Assembly: GCA_002457675.1 (NCBI GenBank)
Contig: NTKK01000012.1
Location: forward strand, 1-33,459
From: Bacteroidetes bacterium MED-G17
GTDB lineage: Bacteria; Bacteroidota; Bacteroidia; NS11-12g; UBA9320
Reading direction: 5' to 3'
DNA: 33,459 nucleotides
Part shown: positions 27,324-33,459 of the stretch, one piece after another
Numbering within the stretch: position 1 is the first letter of the stretch
Layout: every line of letters begins with the position of its first letter
Notes under the pieces: model-generated
What the model was told of the DNA's origin: nothing
Database searches by the model: none
The model's input: only the letters and a program-made list of their open reading frames with translations
Program-made: the position numbers and the translations under genes

Positions 27324-28874
27324 TTATTCGATAATTACCTTTTTGTTGCTCGTGAATTCTTTACCTATGGTTTGGATCATGTAGATTCCTTTAGGTAAGT
27401 TCGCAACAGAAATTGTATGTATTCTTGAGTTGTCTGCGTCTTTGCGCGCAACAACTTTTCCATTTAAGTCTAGAATTTGAATGCTTGTCAATTCTTTTTC
27501 AGAATTAATGTTCACTTCAGTTTTTGCTGGATTTGGATAAATTTTAATCAAATCATTTTGTGTATAGTTATTTACACCACCTGAAGCCTCGCATGGTAGA
27601 TCTAACACTATGCAAACACGAGGGATTACATAACTAAATATTGTATCGATATAATTCATTGCTCTCTCCTTTGAGGCATTTGGAGCATCATCATAACCCG
27701 CTTGAATATTTGGGTTTTGTGAAGTATCATCAGTCCACCACTCCCAAGGGCTAGAATCCATGATGCCGAGTCCTGTCATAGGATACAATCCATCAAGTCC
27801 ATCATTTTTTGAATTGGCAATTTTGGAGATTTCATCATCTAATTTTTCTTTTTGGTATATTTCATTGTTTCCATATCTCTTCATGATGGTGTGTATATCA
27901 TAACCACCAGATGCGGTGATAATAGGATCAAAACTTACCGAGCTTACAACTATTCTTGTAGTGTAAGGCGAGAATCCTTCTGTTGGTGAATGGAAAGAGA
28001 CAAATGGTACTGTACTCTCTTCGATCCATCCAGAATCAGCAACTGCTCCGGTTAGGTTGACAACCATCTTAAAATCAAGAGCTTGTACGTCTGCATGATT
28101 TGGGTAATTCAAGGTATCTAACATATTAGGAGCTCCAGTTGTATTTGGAACAACTGTAAGATTTGTCCCCCACACGTTGCCATGAATTTGTTCATTGACC
28201 ATAGGTATAAATCCACCATTACCATCATCTTTTAAGAATTTACCATCTGTTGCAGTTGGAATTTTGATATAATCACTTGTATCTTTAAGTAAAGCGGCGT
28301 TAATAGGAATGTAGCTTCCTGCTCCTTGGCCCATCATTAATATTTTACTTGTATCAATACCATATGGGTTATTGTTTTCAGCATATGCTTTGCTCATAAA
28401 GCGTAGAAAGGTGTGCGCGTCCTGAATGCCTCTATATGCTGCAAGGATTAACTGCTCAGCTCTTTCTGGCTGCGTGCCTGCTGCAGGATTCCAACCCATT
28501 CTGTAATCAGGAACAGCAACTACATATCCTCTTTTTGCCCATCTTTTAGCTATTTCTACTGTGGCAGAGTCTCGTCTAGTTCCAGTTGCAGAACCATTTA
28601 TTGGGTGGGGAACAAAACCACTTGTGTGCCAAAGTACAACCAAGGGTCTGTCTGTTTTTTCATCATTTTCAGGAGAATAAAAGTCAAACGCTAAAGGTCT
28701 TAAAATTGCATGACCAGTTTGTCTAATTGGAAGGATGGTAGCATTTGCTCCGTAAACCACATCTTTCTGTATGGAAACAGAAGAAAAAACCTCGTCGTTA
28801 TAACGGGTTTGGGCGTTTGTCAAACTTACTATTGACGCAAGGATGACAGTTAAAAAAGTAATTTTTTTATTCAT
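27324..28874 (-). CDS. Secreted alpha/beta-hydrolase-fold protein with T9SS type A sorting domain
   Basis: A 516-residue protein exported by Sec and the type IX system. The start ATG 28874 (MNKKITFLTVILASIVSLTN) gives a clean signal peptide ending near AQ; a GTG 15 nt upstream is rejected. Residues about 35-420 look like an esterase-type alpha/beta hydrolase: PLVVLWHTSGF matches the oxyanion-strand 'HGGGF' region, GYVVAVPDYRMGW follows, then a strand-turn-helix at the nucleophile elbow. That elbow reads ILMMGQGAGSYIP, with Gly in place of the usual serine of GxSxG, so classical esterase activity is doubtful. The C-terminal about 75 residues (IKIYPNPAKTEVNI to KKVIIE) are a type A sorting domain, which is cleaved while the protein is attached to the surface or released. 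It follows fbp on the same strand after 58 nt. Confidence 0.88.
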   Translation of the reverse strand: MNKKITFLTVILASIVSLTNAQTRYNDEVFSSVSIQKDVVYGANATILPIRQTGHAILRPLAFDFYSPENDEKTDRPLVVLWHTSGFVPHPINGSATGTRRDSATVEIAKRWAKRGYVVAVPDYRMGWNPAAGTQPERAEQLILAAYRGIQDAHTFLRFMSKAYAENNNPYGIDTSKILMMGQGAGSYIPINAALLKDTSDYIKIPTATDGKFLKDDGNGGFIPMVNEQIHGNVWGTNLTVVPNTTGAPNMLDTLNYPNHADVQALDFKMVVNLTGAVADSGWIEESTVPFVSFHSPTEGFSPYTTRIVVSSVSFDPIITASGGYDIHTIMKRYGNNEIYQKEKLDDEISKIANSKNDGLDGLYPMTGLGIMDSSPWEWWTDDTSQNPNIQAGYDDAPNASKERAMNYIDTIFSYVIPRVCIVLDLPCEASGGVNNYTQNDLIKIYPNPAKTEVNINSEKELTSIQILDLNGKVVARKDADNSRIHTISVANLPKGIYMIQTIGKEFTSNKKVIIE

Positions 28875-28932
28875 ATTGCTTGTTTTCACAATAATACAAT
28901 TTTCTTTATTAATCCAATTTTATTGAAACCGA

Positions 28933-29916
28933 TTAGCTGTTTATAAGGGACATGGCATTATCAACCATATTTGACGAGCCAATAATAATAGGAACACGTT
29001 GGTGAAGTTCTTTTGGATTGACTTCCATTATCCTTATATCACCAGTGGTGGCTTTACCACCTGCTTGTTCGATAAGAAATGCCATTGGGTTGCATTCATA
29101 CATCAATCGCAATTTACCCTCAGGTTGTTTTAGGGTACCCGGATACATGTAAACTCCCCCTTTTATGAGGTTTCTGTGAAAATCAGCAACAAAAGATCCT
29201 ATGTAACGTCCAGTAATTCCTTTCTCATTGCAATAATCAATATAATGCTTGATGCTTGATGAAAAGTCTTTGTAATTGCCAATATTTACAGAACAAATCT
29301 TTCCGTGCTTTGGTGATTTGATTTGTGGATGAGAAAGGCAAAAATCGCCGATACTGATGTCTAAGGTAAATCCATTTACACCAGATCCTGTAGTATAAAC
29401 CAGCATGGTTGAGCTCCCGTAAAGAATGTATCCTGCGGCAATTTGGTTTTCTCCTTTTTGGAGGCAGTCTTCATTGGTAACAGCATCTCCTACAGGTGAT
29501 TTTCTCTTAAAAATTGAAAATATGGTTCCAATTGTTACATTGGCGTCTATATTGCTTGAACCGTCAAGCGGGTCTATGGCAATAATGTATTTACCCCTAG
29601 AATTTTTAACATGTATAATTTCTTCTGATTCCTCAGATAAGATGGCACATATGTCTCCACTCTGCTTGAGAGAAGACATAAACTCCTCATTGGCAATAAC
29701 ATCTAGTTTTTTGACTTCTTCACCTTGTATATTGGTACTACCATGTTCCCCAAGAATATCTACAAGTCCTGCTTTTCTAACATCTCTGTTAACAATTTTT
29801 GCCGCCAGTTTAATATCTCTGAATATTTTAGATAAATTTCCTGATGAACTTGGATGTTTAAGTTGCTCTTCAGCAATAAATTGACTAAGTGTGATAACAT
29901 TTTTTCTATTAATCAT
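28933..29916 (-). CDS. fbp: Fructose-1,6-bisphosphatase, class I
   Basis: Gluconeogenic hydrolysis of fructose 1,6-bisphosphate. The 327-residue protein has the FBPase signature [20 protein letters not shown] with metal ligands Asp115 and Asp118, and Glu95-Glu96 in LSEESEEI. The sugar-binding [20 protein letters not shown] and late [10 protein letters not shown] segments are present. The length matches the class I family. It is divergent from the aspartate kinase gene (49 nt between starts). With eno and tpiA also in the window, three glycolysis/gluconeogenesis enzymes lie within 13 kb but in separate transcription units. Confidence 0.98.
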   Translation of the reverse strand: MINRKNVITLSQFIAEEQLKHPSSSGNLSKIFRDIKLAAKIVNRDVRKAGLVDILGEHGSTNIQGEEVKKLDVIANEEFMSSLKQSGDICAILSEESEEIIHVKNSRGKYIIAIDPLDGSSNIDANVTIGTIFSIFKRKSPVGDAVTNEDCLQKGENQIAAGYILYGSSTMLVYTTGSGVNGFTLDISIGDFCLSHPQIKSPKHGKICSVNIGNYKDFSSSIKHYIDYCNEKGITGRYIGSFVADFHRNLIKGGVYMYPGTLKQPEGKLRLMYECNPMAFLIEQAGGKATTGDIRIMEVNPKELHQRVPIIIGSSNMVDNAMSLINS

Positions 29917-29931
29917 ATTTTCTCTTTTGTG

Positions 29932-29939
29932 TACTTTTG
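29932..29939 (+). promoter_or_regulatory. -7 box for the aspartate kinase gene
   Basis: TACTTTTG matches TAnnTTTG exactly. It lies 26 nt before the ATG at 29966, in the 49-nt interval shared with fbp. No TTTG is seen at the expected -33 distance. Confidence 0.45.
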
Positions 29940-29965
29940 AATTGCAAATATAAAAAGGTCAAAAC

Positions 29966-31222
29966 ATGAATGTATTTAAGTTTGGTGGCGCGTCGGTAAA
30001 AAGTGGTTTGGCTGTAAAAAATGTTGCCAAAATAATTCAGGAACATAAAAATGACTCGCTTCTTGTCGTGGTATCAGCTATGGGCAAAACAACCAATATG
30101 TTGGAAAACTTGGTAGAGGCAGTGTTTAATGAGTCTAAAAATAAGCAAAGTATATTTAATGAAATAAAAGTTTTTCATGAGGAAATCATGGCCGGATTGG
30201 TTGAAAATTCTACCAGGTATTTTTTTGAAGTTGAAAATCTATTTATCGAGTTGGAATGTCAATTGGATACAGAGTTGTCAGACATAAGCTATGTTGAATT
30301 GTATGATCGTATCGTACCTTTTGGTGAATTGATTTCCACCAAAATAATAAACACCTTCTTAAACGCGAGTGGCATATCTACAAGATGGATAGATGCTAGA
30401 AATTTTATAAAAACGGATCAAAAATTTTCCAAAGCTTCTGTAAACTGGTATGCAACAAAAGAGCTTATAGAAAAGAGACTCAAGCCAATTGTAAATAGAC
30501 AAATTGTCGTAACTCAAGGTTTTATTGGTAGGAGCTCTTTGGGGCTTTCTACTACTCTAGGAAGAGAAGGTTCGGATTATTCTGCGTCTATTTTTGCTTA
30601 TGGACTAGACGCCAGTTCTGTGACCATTTGGAAAGACGTTTTAGGTGTATATAATGCAGACCCTAAACAGTTATATTCTGCTGAGTTGATACCGCAAATT
30701 GGTTTTCAACAAGCCATTGAATTGGCTTATTATGGTGCATCAGTAATTCATCCCAAAACCATTCAACCACTTCAAGAAAAACAAATTCCCTTGTATGTAA
30801 AATCTTTTGTTGAGCGAGAATTGAGTGGCACACTAGTTTCTGAAAAAAATAATTTGGAATTACCTTCTTGTATAATTTTCAAAGACAAGCAAGCGTTATT
30901 GGATTTTAAGACAAAGGACTTTAGCTTTATTGTTGAAAATCATATGACGCATATTTTTCAAGTGTTTTCTGATCTCGGTATTTCTGTAAATCTAATTCAA
31001 AATTCTGCGATAAGCTTTAGGTGTATTGTTGATGATGAACCCAAATTGTTTGAAAATTTAGCGGAAATTTTCAAAGATAAATTTTCTGTTCGAGTGACTT
31101 CAACTCATCGACTGCTAACCATTTATAATTATACCAATGGAGCTGAGGAAAAGTATCTGGAAGACAAAAAAGTTTTACTAGAGCAAAAAAGTCTGATTAC
31201 AGCACAATTCTTGTTTAGTTAG
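29966..31222 (+). CDS. Aspartate kinase (monofunctional)
   Basis: Phosphorylates aspartate, the first step to lysine, threonine and methionine. The 418-residue protein begins with the kinase motif VFKFGGASVKSG (3-14, nucleotide-binding Lys5). TQGFIGRSSLGLSTTLGREG then SDYSASIFAYGLDA form the substrate and phosphate region, followed by WKDVLGVYNADPK and YYGASVIHPKTIQPL. From about 300 on lies the ACT region. It is shorter than E. coli LysC and has no homoserine dehydrogenase domain. Whether it is lysine- or threonine-inhibited cannot be read from sequence. It is a single gene; the stop overlaps the convergent MORN gene by 8 nt. Confidence 0.95.
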   Translation: MNVFKFGGASVKSGLAVKNVAKIIQEHKNDSLLVVVSAMGKTTNMLENLVEAVFNESKNKQSIFNEIKVFHEEIMAGLVENSTRYFFEVENLFIELECQLDTELSDISYVELYDRIVPFGELISTKIINTFLNASGISTRWIDARNFIKTDQKFSKASVNWYATKELIEKRLKPIVNRQIVVTQGFIGRSSLGLSTTLGREGSDYSASIFAYGLDASSVTIWKDVLGVYNADPKQLYSAELIPQIGFQQAIELAYYGASVIHPKTIQPLQEKQIPLYVKSFVERELSGTLVSEKNNLELPSCIIFKDKQALLDFKTKDFSFIVENHMTHIFQVFSDLGISVNLIQNSAISFRCIVDDEPKLFENLAEIFKDKFSVRVTSTHRLLTIYNYTNGAEEKYLEDKKVLLEQKSLITAQFLFS

Positions 31223-32375
31223 GATTGACCCCTGGGTTGGGTTTAGGAACCAGTTCGTCATTCTTAAAAAATACTTTTTGACCATTTCCGAAAGGATCTC
31301 TTTGAATAAACTCACCTTCTTTTTTACCGTTGACCCAAGTTCCTTCAAGTCCTGAGATGCTTTGGGTGTTAAACTGTTCTCCTTTTCCATTGGGTAATCC
31401 ATCTTTAAAATAACCTTCGTGGTAGCCATTGTTGTTATTAAGCTTTCCCCATCCGTTAAACTTATTGTCAAGCATTTCTCCTTCATAGTAATCTGTTTTA
31501 TTCAAATAAAATTTTCCTATTCCATTCATTACATCTTGAATGTACCTGCCCTGATATTTCATACCGTTAGCAAACTTACAAAGCCCTTTTCCTTGGCGTA
31601 ACCCCATCTGAAATTCGCCGGTATAAGTATAATTTCCTTGATAGTTCATACGACCGTTTCCCCACAAAAAGCCAAACTTAAAATCTCCTGAGTAGGTTCT
31701 GCCAAATTTATCACTGTAAAGGCCTTTCCCATGCGGCAATCCATCTTGCCAATTGCCCCGGTAAGTCACCACGCTATCTCCCCAAATCATTTCCCCGTTT
31801 CCTTCAAAGCAATCGCCCTTAACACACTTTCCATCGTTGAGTAATCGAATCCCCCATTTATTCATATTTTTTTGGTTAGCAAGTTTTTCTGCTTCTGGTT
31901 TTAGCGAAATATTTATTACATTGACAAAATAATCTTTGAAGTAAATAGAGGTATTCAAGTTTTTACTATCAATAATTCCTTTGAACGGATTTCCTTTACT
32001 TAGTTCCATATTTTGAAACTTGGCTAAGTCTCTTTTAATATCAGTAAGGAACATAGAAAATTTAAGATTCATAGGTAGTTCACCACTATACCTTTTGTAT
32101 CTTGATCCAGAGTCATAGAATGTAATGCCAACGAGCGTGCAATTGTAGTTAAATATGTAGTCAATGCCACTTGACTCATATTTTATGGAATATCGATTTT
32201 TTAATGCTTTGTATGACTCTTTTTTTTGTTTTCCAACCAATGCATACAACTCTTGGTAAACTTCTATATCAGAAATGGGTTTACCTAATAGATCGATTAC
32301 ATTTTGTGCTTTACAATCTTCAATTGGACAACAAAAAGATATGAAGATTAATAAGAATGAATGTACTTTTGACAT
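31215..32375 (-). CDS. Secreted MORN-repeat protein
   Basis: A 386-residue protein with an N-terminal signal sequence (hydrophobic 6-15, likely cleavage after CKAQ near residue 24). Residues 25-190 form a domain I do not recognise. From about 200 on there are seven MORN-type repeats, recognisable as Y-x-G-x-[WFY]-x-x-G-x-x-x-G-x-G, for example YRGNWQDGLPHGKGLY, YSGDFKFGFLWGNGRM, YTGEFQMGLRQGKGL and HEGYFKDGLPNGKGE. MORN arrays form elongated beta sheets that bind proteins or lipids. There is no T9SS sorting domain; the protein ends with a short Pro/Asn tail. Function unknown. It is divergent from the ferredoxin gene (36 nt between starts). Confidence 0.85.
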   Translation of the reverse strand: MSKVHSFLLIFISFCCPIEDCKAQNVIDLLGKPISDIEVYQELYALVGKQKKESYKALKNRYSIKYESSGIDYIFNYNCTLVGITFYDSGSRYKRYSGELPMNLKFSMFLTDIKRDLAKFQNMELSKGNPFKGIIDSKNLNTSIYFKDYFVNVINISLKPEAEKLANQKNMNKWGIRLLNDGKCVKGDCFEGNGEMIWGDSVVTYRGNWQDGLPHGKGLYSDKFGRTYSGDFKFGFLWGNGRMNYQGNYTYTGEFQMGLRQGKGLCKFANGMKYQGRYIQDVMNGIGKFYLNKTDYYEGEMLDNKFNGWGKLNNNNGYHEGYFKDGLPNGKGEQFNTQSISGLEGTWVNGKKEGEFIQRDPFGNGQKVFFKNDELVPKPNPGVNPN

Positions 32376-32411
32376 GTATATTTTAAACGAATTAAAAGCA
32401 AAAAGAGCTTA

Positions 32412-32756
32412 ATGGGGAGAAATAAAAAAATATTGGTGGAATTTGAATTTGAGGATAAGTCTATTAACCCCATTAAGGTTGAAGCAGGAGAGGGGGATAC
32501 TATTCTAGATGTTGCGCATGACAATGACATACATTTAAATCACAATTGTGGTGCAGTTTGCGCTTGTAGTACGTGCCATGTATATATATTAGAGGGAGAA
32601 CATTCACTGCCAGAGATATCAGATAAAGAAGAGGACTTTATTGATAGAGCTATAAACCCTCAAATCAATAGTCGTTTATCCTGTCAATGTTTACTTTCTG
32701 AAAGTATAAAAGTTTGTATTCCTGATCAAAAACAAATAATTGGACACGAACACTAA
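32412..32756 (+). CDS. [2Fe-2S] ferredoxin, adrenodoxin/Isc type
   Basis: A 114-residue electron carrier. The cluster ligands follow the adrenodoxin/Fdx spacing C-x5-C-x2-C-x35-C: Cys46, Cys52, Cys55 and Cys91 (HNCGAVCACSTCHV and LSCQCLL); Cys50 and Cys93 are additional. DxxEEDFIDRAI and the late LSCQ are features of Isc-type ferredoxins, which supply electrons to Fe-S cluster assembly. Its immediate partner is iscX, starting 1 nt after its stop, which supports that role. TACTTTTG (32364-32371), inside the start of the MORN gene, could be its -7 box. No iscS, iscU, hscA or hscB is nearby. Confidence 0.95.
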   Translation: MGRNKKILVEFEFEDKSINPIKVEAGEGDTILDVAHDNDIHLNHNCGAVCACSTCHVYILEGEHSLPEISDKEEDFIDRAINPQINSRLSCQCLLSESIKVCIPDQKQIIGHEH

Positions 32757-32757
32757 T

Positions 32758-32997
32758 ATGAATAAGCATTTTGAATTACCTATAAATTGGTCCGACTATG
32801 AAGATATAGCCATGGCGCTGTATGAAAAATTTGGAGATGAATTTACAGAGCAAAAAATCTATAGAATTAGGTTTACTGATCTATTGGATTGGGTTTTGGG
32901 TTTGCCCAATTTTGAAGGAACAAAAGAAGATTGTAATGAGGGTCATTTAGAGATGATACAAAGCGCTTGGGTTTATGAATGGCGCGACAATCAATAA
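32758..32997 (+). CDS. iscX: IscX-type Fe-S cluster assembly protein
   Basis: A 79-residue acidic protein with the IscX (YfhJ) pattern: LPINWSDYEDIAMALYEKF, then YRIRFTDLLDWVLGLPNF (the 'V-R-F-T-D-L-x-x-W-V' core), then EGHLEMIQSAWVYEW. In E. coli IscX binds IscS and iron and modulates the rate of cluster assembly together with frataxin and ferredoxin. The start ATG 32758 gives MNKHFELPINW; a TTG at 32740 inside the ferredoxin gene is rejected. It is 1 nt after the ferredoxin stop, so the two are one operon. Confidence 0.93.
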   Translation: MNKHFELPINWSDYEDIAMALYEKFGDEFTEQKIYRIRFTDLLDWVLGLPNFEGTKEDCNEGHLEMIQSAWVYEWRDNQ

Positions 32998-33052
32998 CCA
33001 ATTTTTTGGATATCGATTGTTTATATCTGAATACTGCTAGCAAAATCAAGAC

Positions 33053-33060
33053 TAAATTTG
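33053..33060 (+). promoter_or_regulatory. -7 box for the FtsB/DivIC-like gene
   Basis: TAAATTTG is an exact TAnnTTTG match that ends 4 nt before the ATG at 33065. It lies in the 67-nt gap after iscX, indicating separate transcription. No -33 TTTG at normal distance. Confidence 0.45.
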
Positions 33061-33064
33061 CTTT

Positions 33065-33328
33065 ATGGGGTGGAAGAAATATGTCTTTGTTTTTGCCATT
33101 TTTTTTGTTTGGGTTGCCTTTTTTGATCAAAATAGTTTGCTTTACCGCTACCAACTAAAAAGAGATTTGAAAAAGTTAAATGTTCAAAAAGAATATTTAA
33201 AGCAAGAAATAAAAAGTTTAGCAAAGCAGAATCAAATGTTAAACGGAGGTCTTGATAGTTTAGAAAAGTTTGCGCGAGAAAATTATTTTATGAAAAGACC
33301 AAATGAAGATATTTATGTTTTCGAATAA
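33065..33328 (+). CDS. Septum formation initiator (FtsB/DivIC-like)
   Basis: An 87-residue bitopic division protein. A membrane segment (about 5-20) follows a short cytoplasmic start. Residues about 28-65 form a coiled coil with Leu and Lys/Gln heptads, and the C-terminus FARENYFMKRPNEDIYVFE matches the 'ARExyxMkxxxEdiyvf' end of DivIC/FtsB proteins. The family links FtsL, FtsQ and the FtsWI synthase in the divisome. The start ATG 33065 is right behind a -7 box. It meets the next minus-strand gene with a 2-nt gap. Confidence 0.93.
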   Translation: MGWKKYVFVFAIFFVWVAFFDQNSLLYRYQLKRDLKKLNVQKEYLKQEIKSLAKQNQMLNGGLDSLEKFARENYFMKRPNEDIYVFE

Positions 33329-33330
33329 AG

Positions 33331-33459
33331 TTATTTTTTCTTAAAGTCACCATTTTTCCAAGCTTTAAAAAATTTTGCCCACGCCAATGGACTAAATATA
33401 TTCATGGGCGGCATTTGCCCAGCATAATAATATTGTCTAGCTTGATTTTGAAGCACCAT
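33331..33459 (-). CDS. Unidentified protein, C-terminal part (cut by window edge)
   Basis: Forty-two codons up to a TAA at 33333-33331, open to the end of the window; the first codon seen is ATG but the gene probably starts outside. The visible part reads RQYYYAGQMPPMNIFSPLAW followed by AKFFKAWKNGDFKKK. The aromatic, proline-rich phrase and short basic tail look like a real protein end, and the tight 2-nt spacing to ftsB-like supports this. I do not recognise the family. Confidence 0.6.
   Translation of the reverse strand: MVLQNQARQYYYAGQMPPMNIFSPLAWAKFFKAWKNGDFKKK

Noticed and set aside
29426-29884. 152-codon open frame antisense to fbp
   Set aside because: It lies wholly inside a canonical fructose-1,6-bisphosphatase gene; its composition is that of a mirrored reading frame and no family is recognisable.
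31178-31486. 102-codon frame overlapping the MORN gene on the same strand
   Set aside because: It is an alternate frame of the MORN repeats; the periodic Gly/Lys repeats keep this frame open. The MORN frame has the signal peptide and repeat pattern.

Overview
The window reads as chromosomal DNA of a Bacteroidota species (class uncertain; a Saprospiraceae- or Chitinophagales-like lineage is only a guess). The evidence is an AT-rich composition, promoter boxes of the Bacteroidota type TAnnTTTG, almost no Shine-Dalgarno sequences, a secreted protein with a C-terminal type IX secretion (T9SS) sorting domain, a zinc-free type B ribosomal protein L31, and Bacteroidota-style gene pairs (alaS divergent from an M23 peptidase plus MerR; L31B with the alternative GlmU family). 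I see no prophage, insertion sequence, integrase, CRISPR array, toxin-antitoxin pair or obvious defence gene. This is mostly a compact housekeeping region.

Layout. 1-623: end of an rRNA operon (23S 3' end, 5S, strong terminator). 606-1737: a small accessory patch with two little membrane-protein genes on the minus strand, twin 20-bp perfect palindromes and a probable remnant of an outer-membrane receptor gene. 1738-4667 (minus): M23 peptidase, MerR regulator, GT39-like membrane glycosyltransferase. 4758-8830 (plus): alaS-gatB. 8824-11793 (minus): a short DnaE2/ImuC-like DNA polymerase III alpha. 11905-17388 (plus): TlpA-like lipoprotein, PhoB/PhoR-type two-component pair, mtaB, lgt. 17394-21925 (minus): hisS-rluA-like and carA-eno. 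21999-25004 (plus): rpmE2, alternative glmU, tpiA, enoyl-CoA hydratase. 25001-26374 (minus): M20 dipeptidase. 26443-27270 (plus): M48 lipoprotein. 27324-29916 (minus): fbp and a T9SS-sorted esterase-fold protein. 29966-31222 (plus): aspartate kinase. 31215-32375 (minus): secreted MORN-repeat protein. 32412-33328 (plus): [2Fe-2S] ferredoxin, iscX, FtsB/DivIC-like gene. 33331-33459 (minus): an unidentified gene cut by the window edge.

Genes that plausibly work together: alaS, gatB, hisS, mtaB, rluA-like and L31B in translation; eno, tpiA and fbp in central carbon metabolism; lgt with the lipoproteins encoded nearby; ferredoxin with IscX in Fe-S cluster assembly; the histidine kinase with its response regulator. 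The points most worth a second look are the compensatory twin palindromes at 1278 and 1593, promoter -7 boxes sitting 4-6 nt before start codons (suggesting leaderless mRNAs), a palindrome between the promoter elements of the response-regulator gene, the ferredoxin-iscX pair outside an isc operon, an esterase-fold protein lacking its nucleophile serine, and a 40-codon gene whose 3' end is encoded by the rRNA terminator. I did not find a clearly new multi-gene system.
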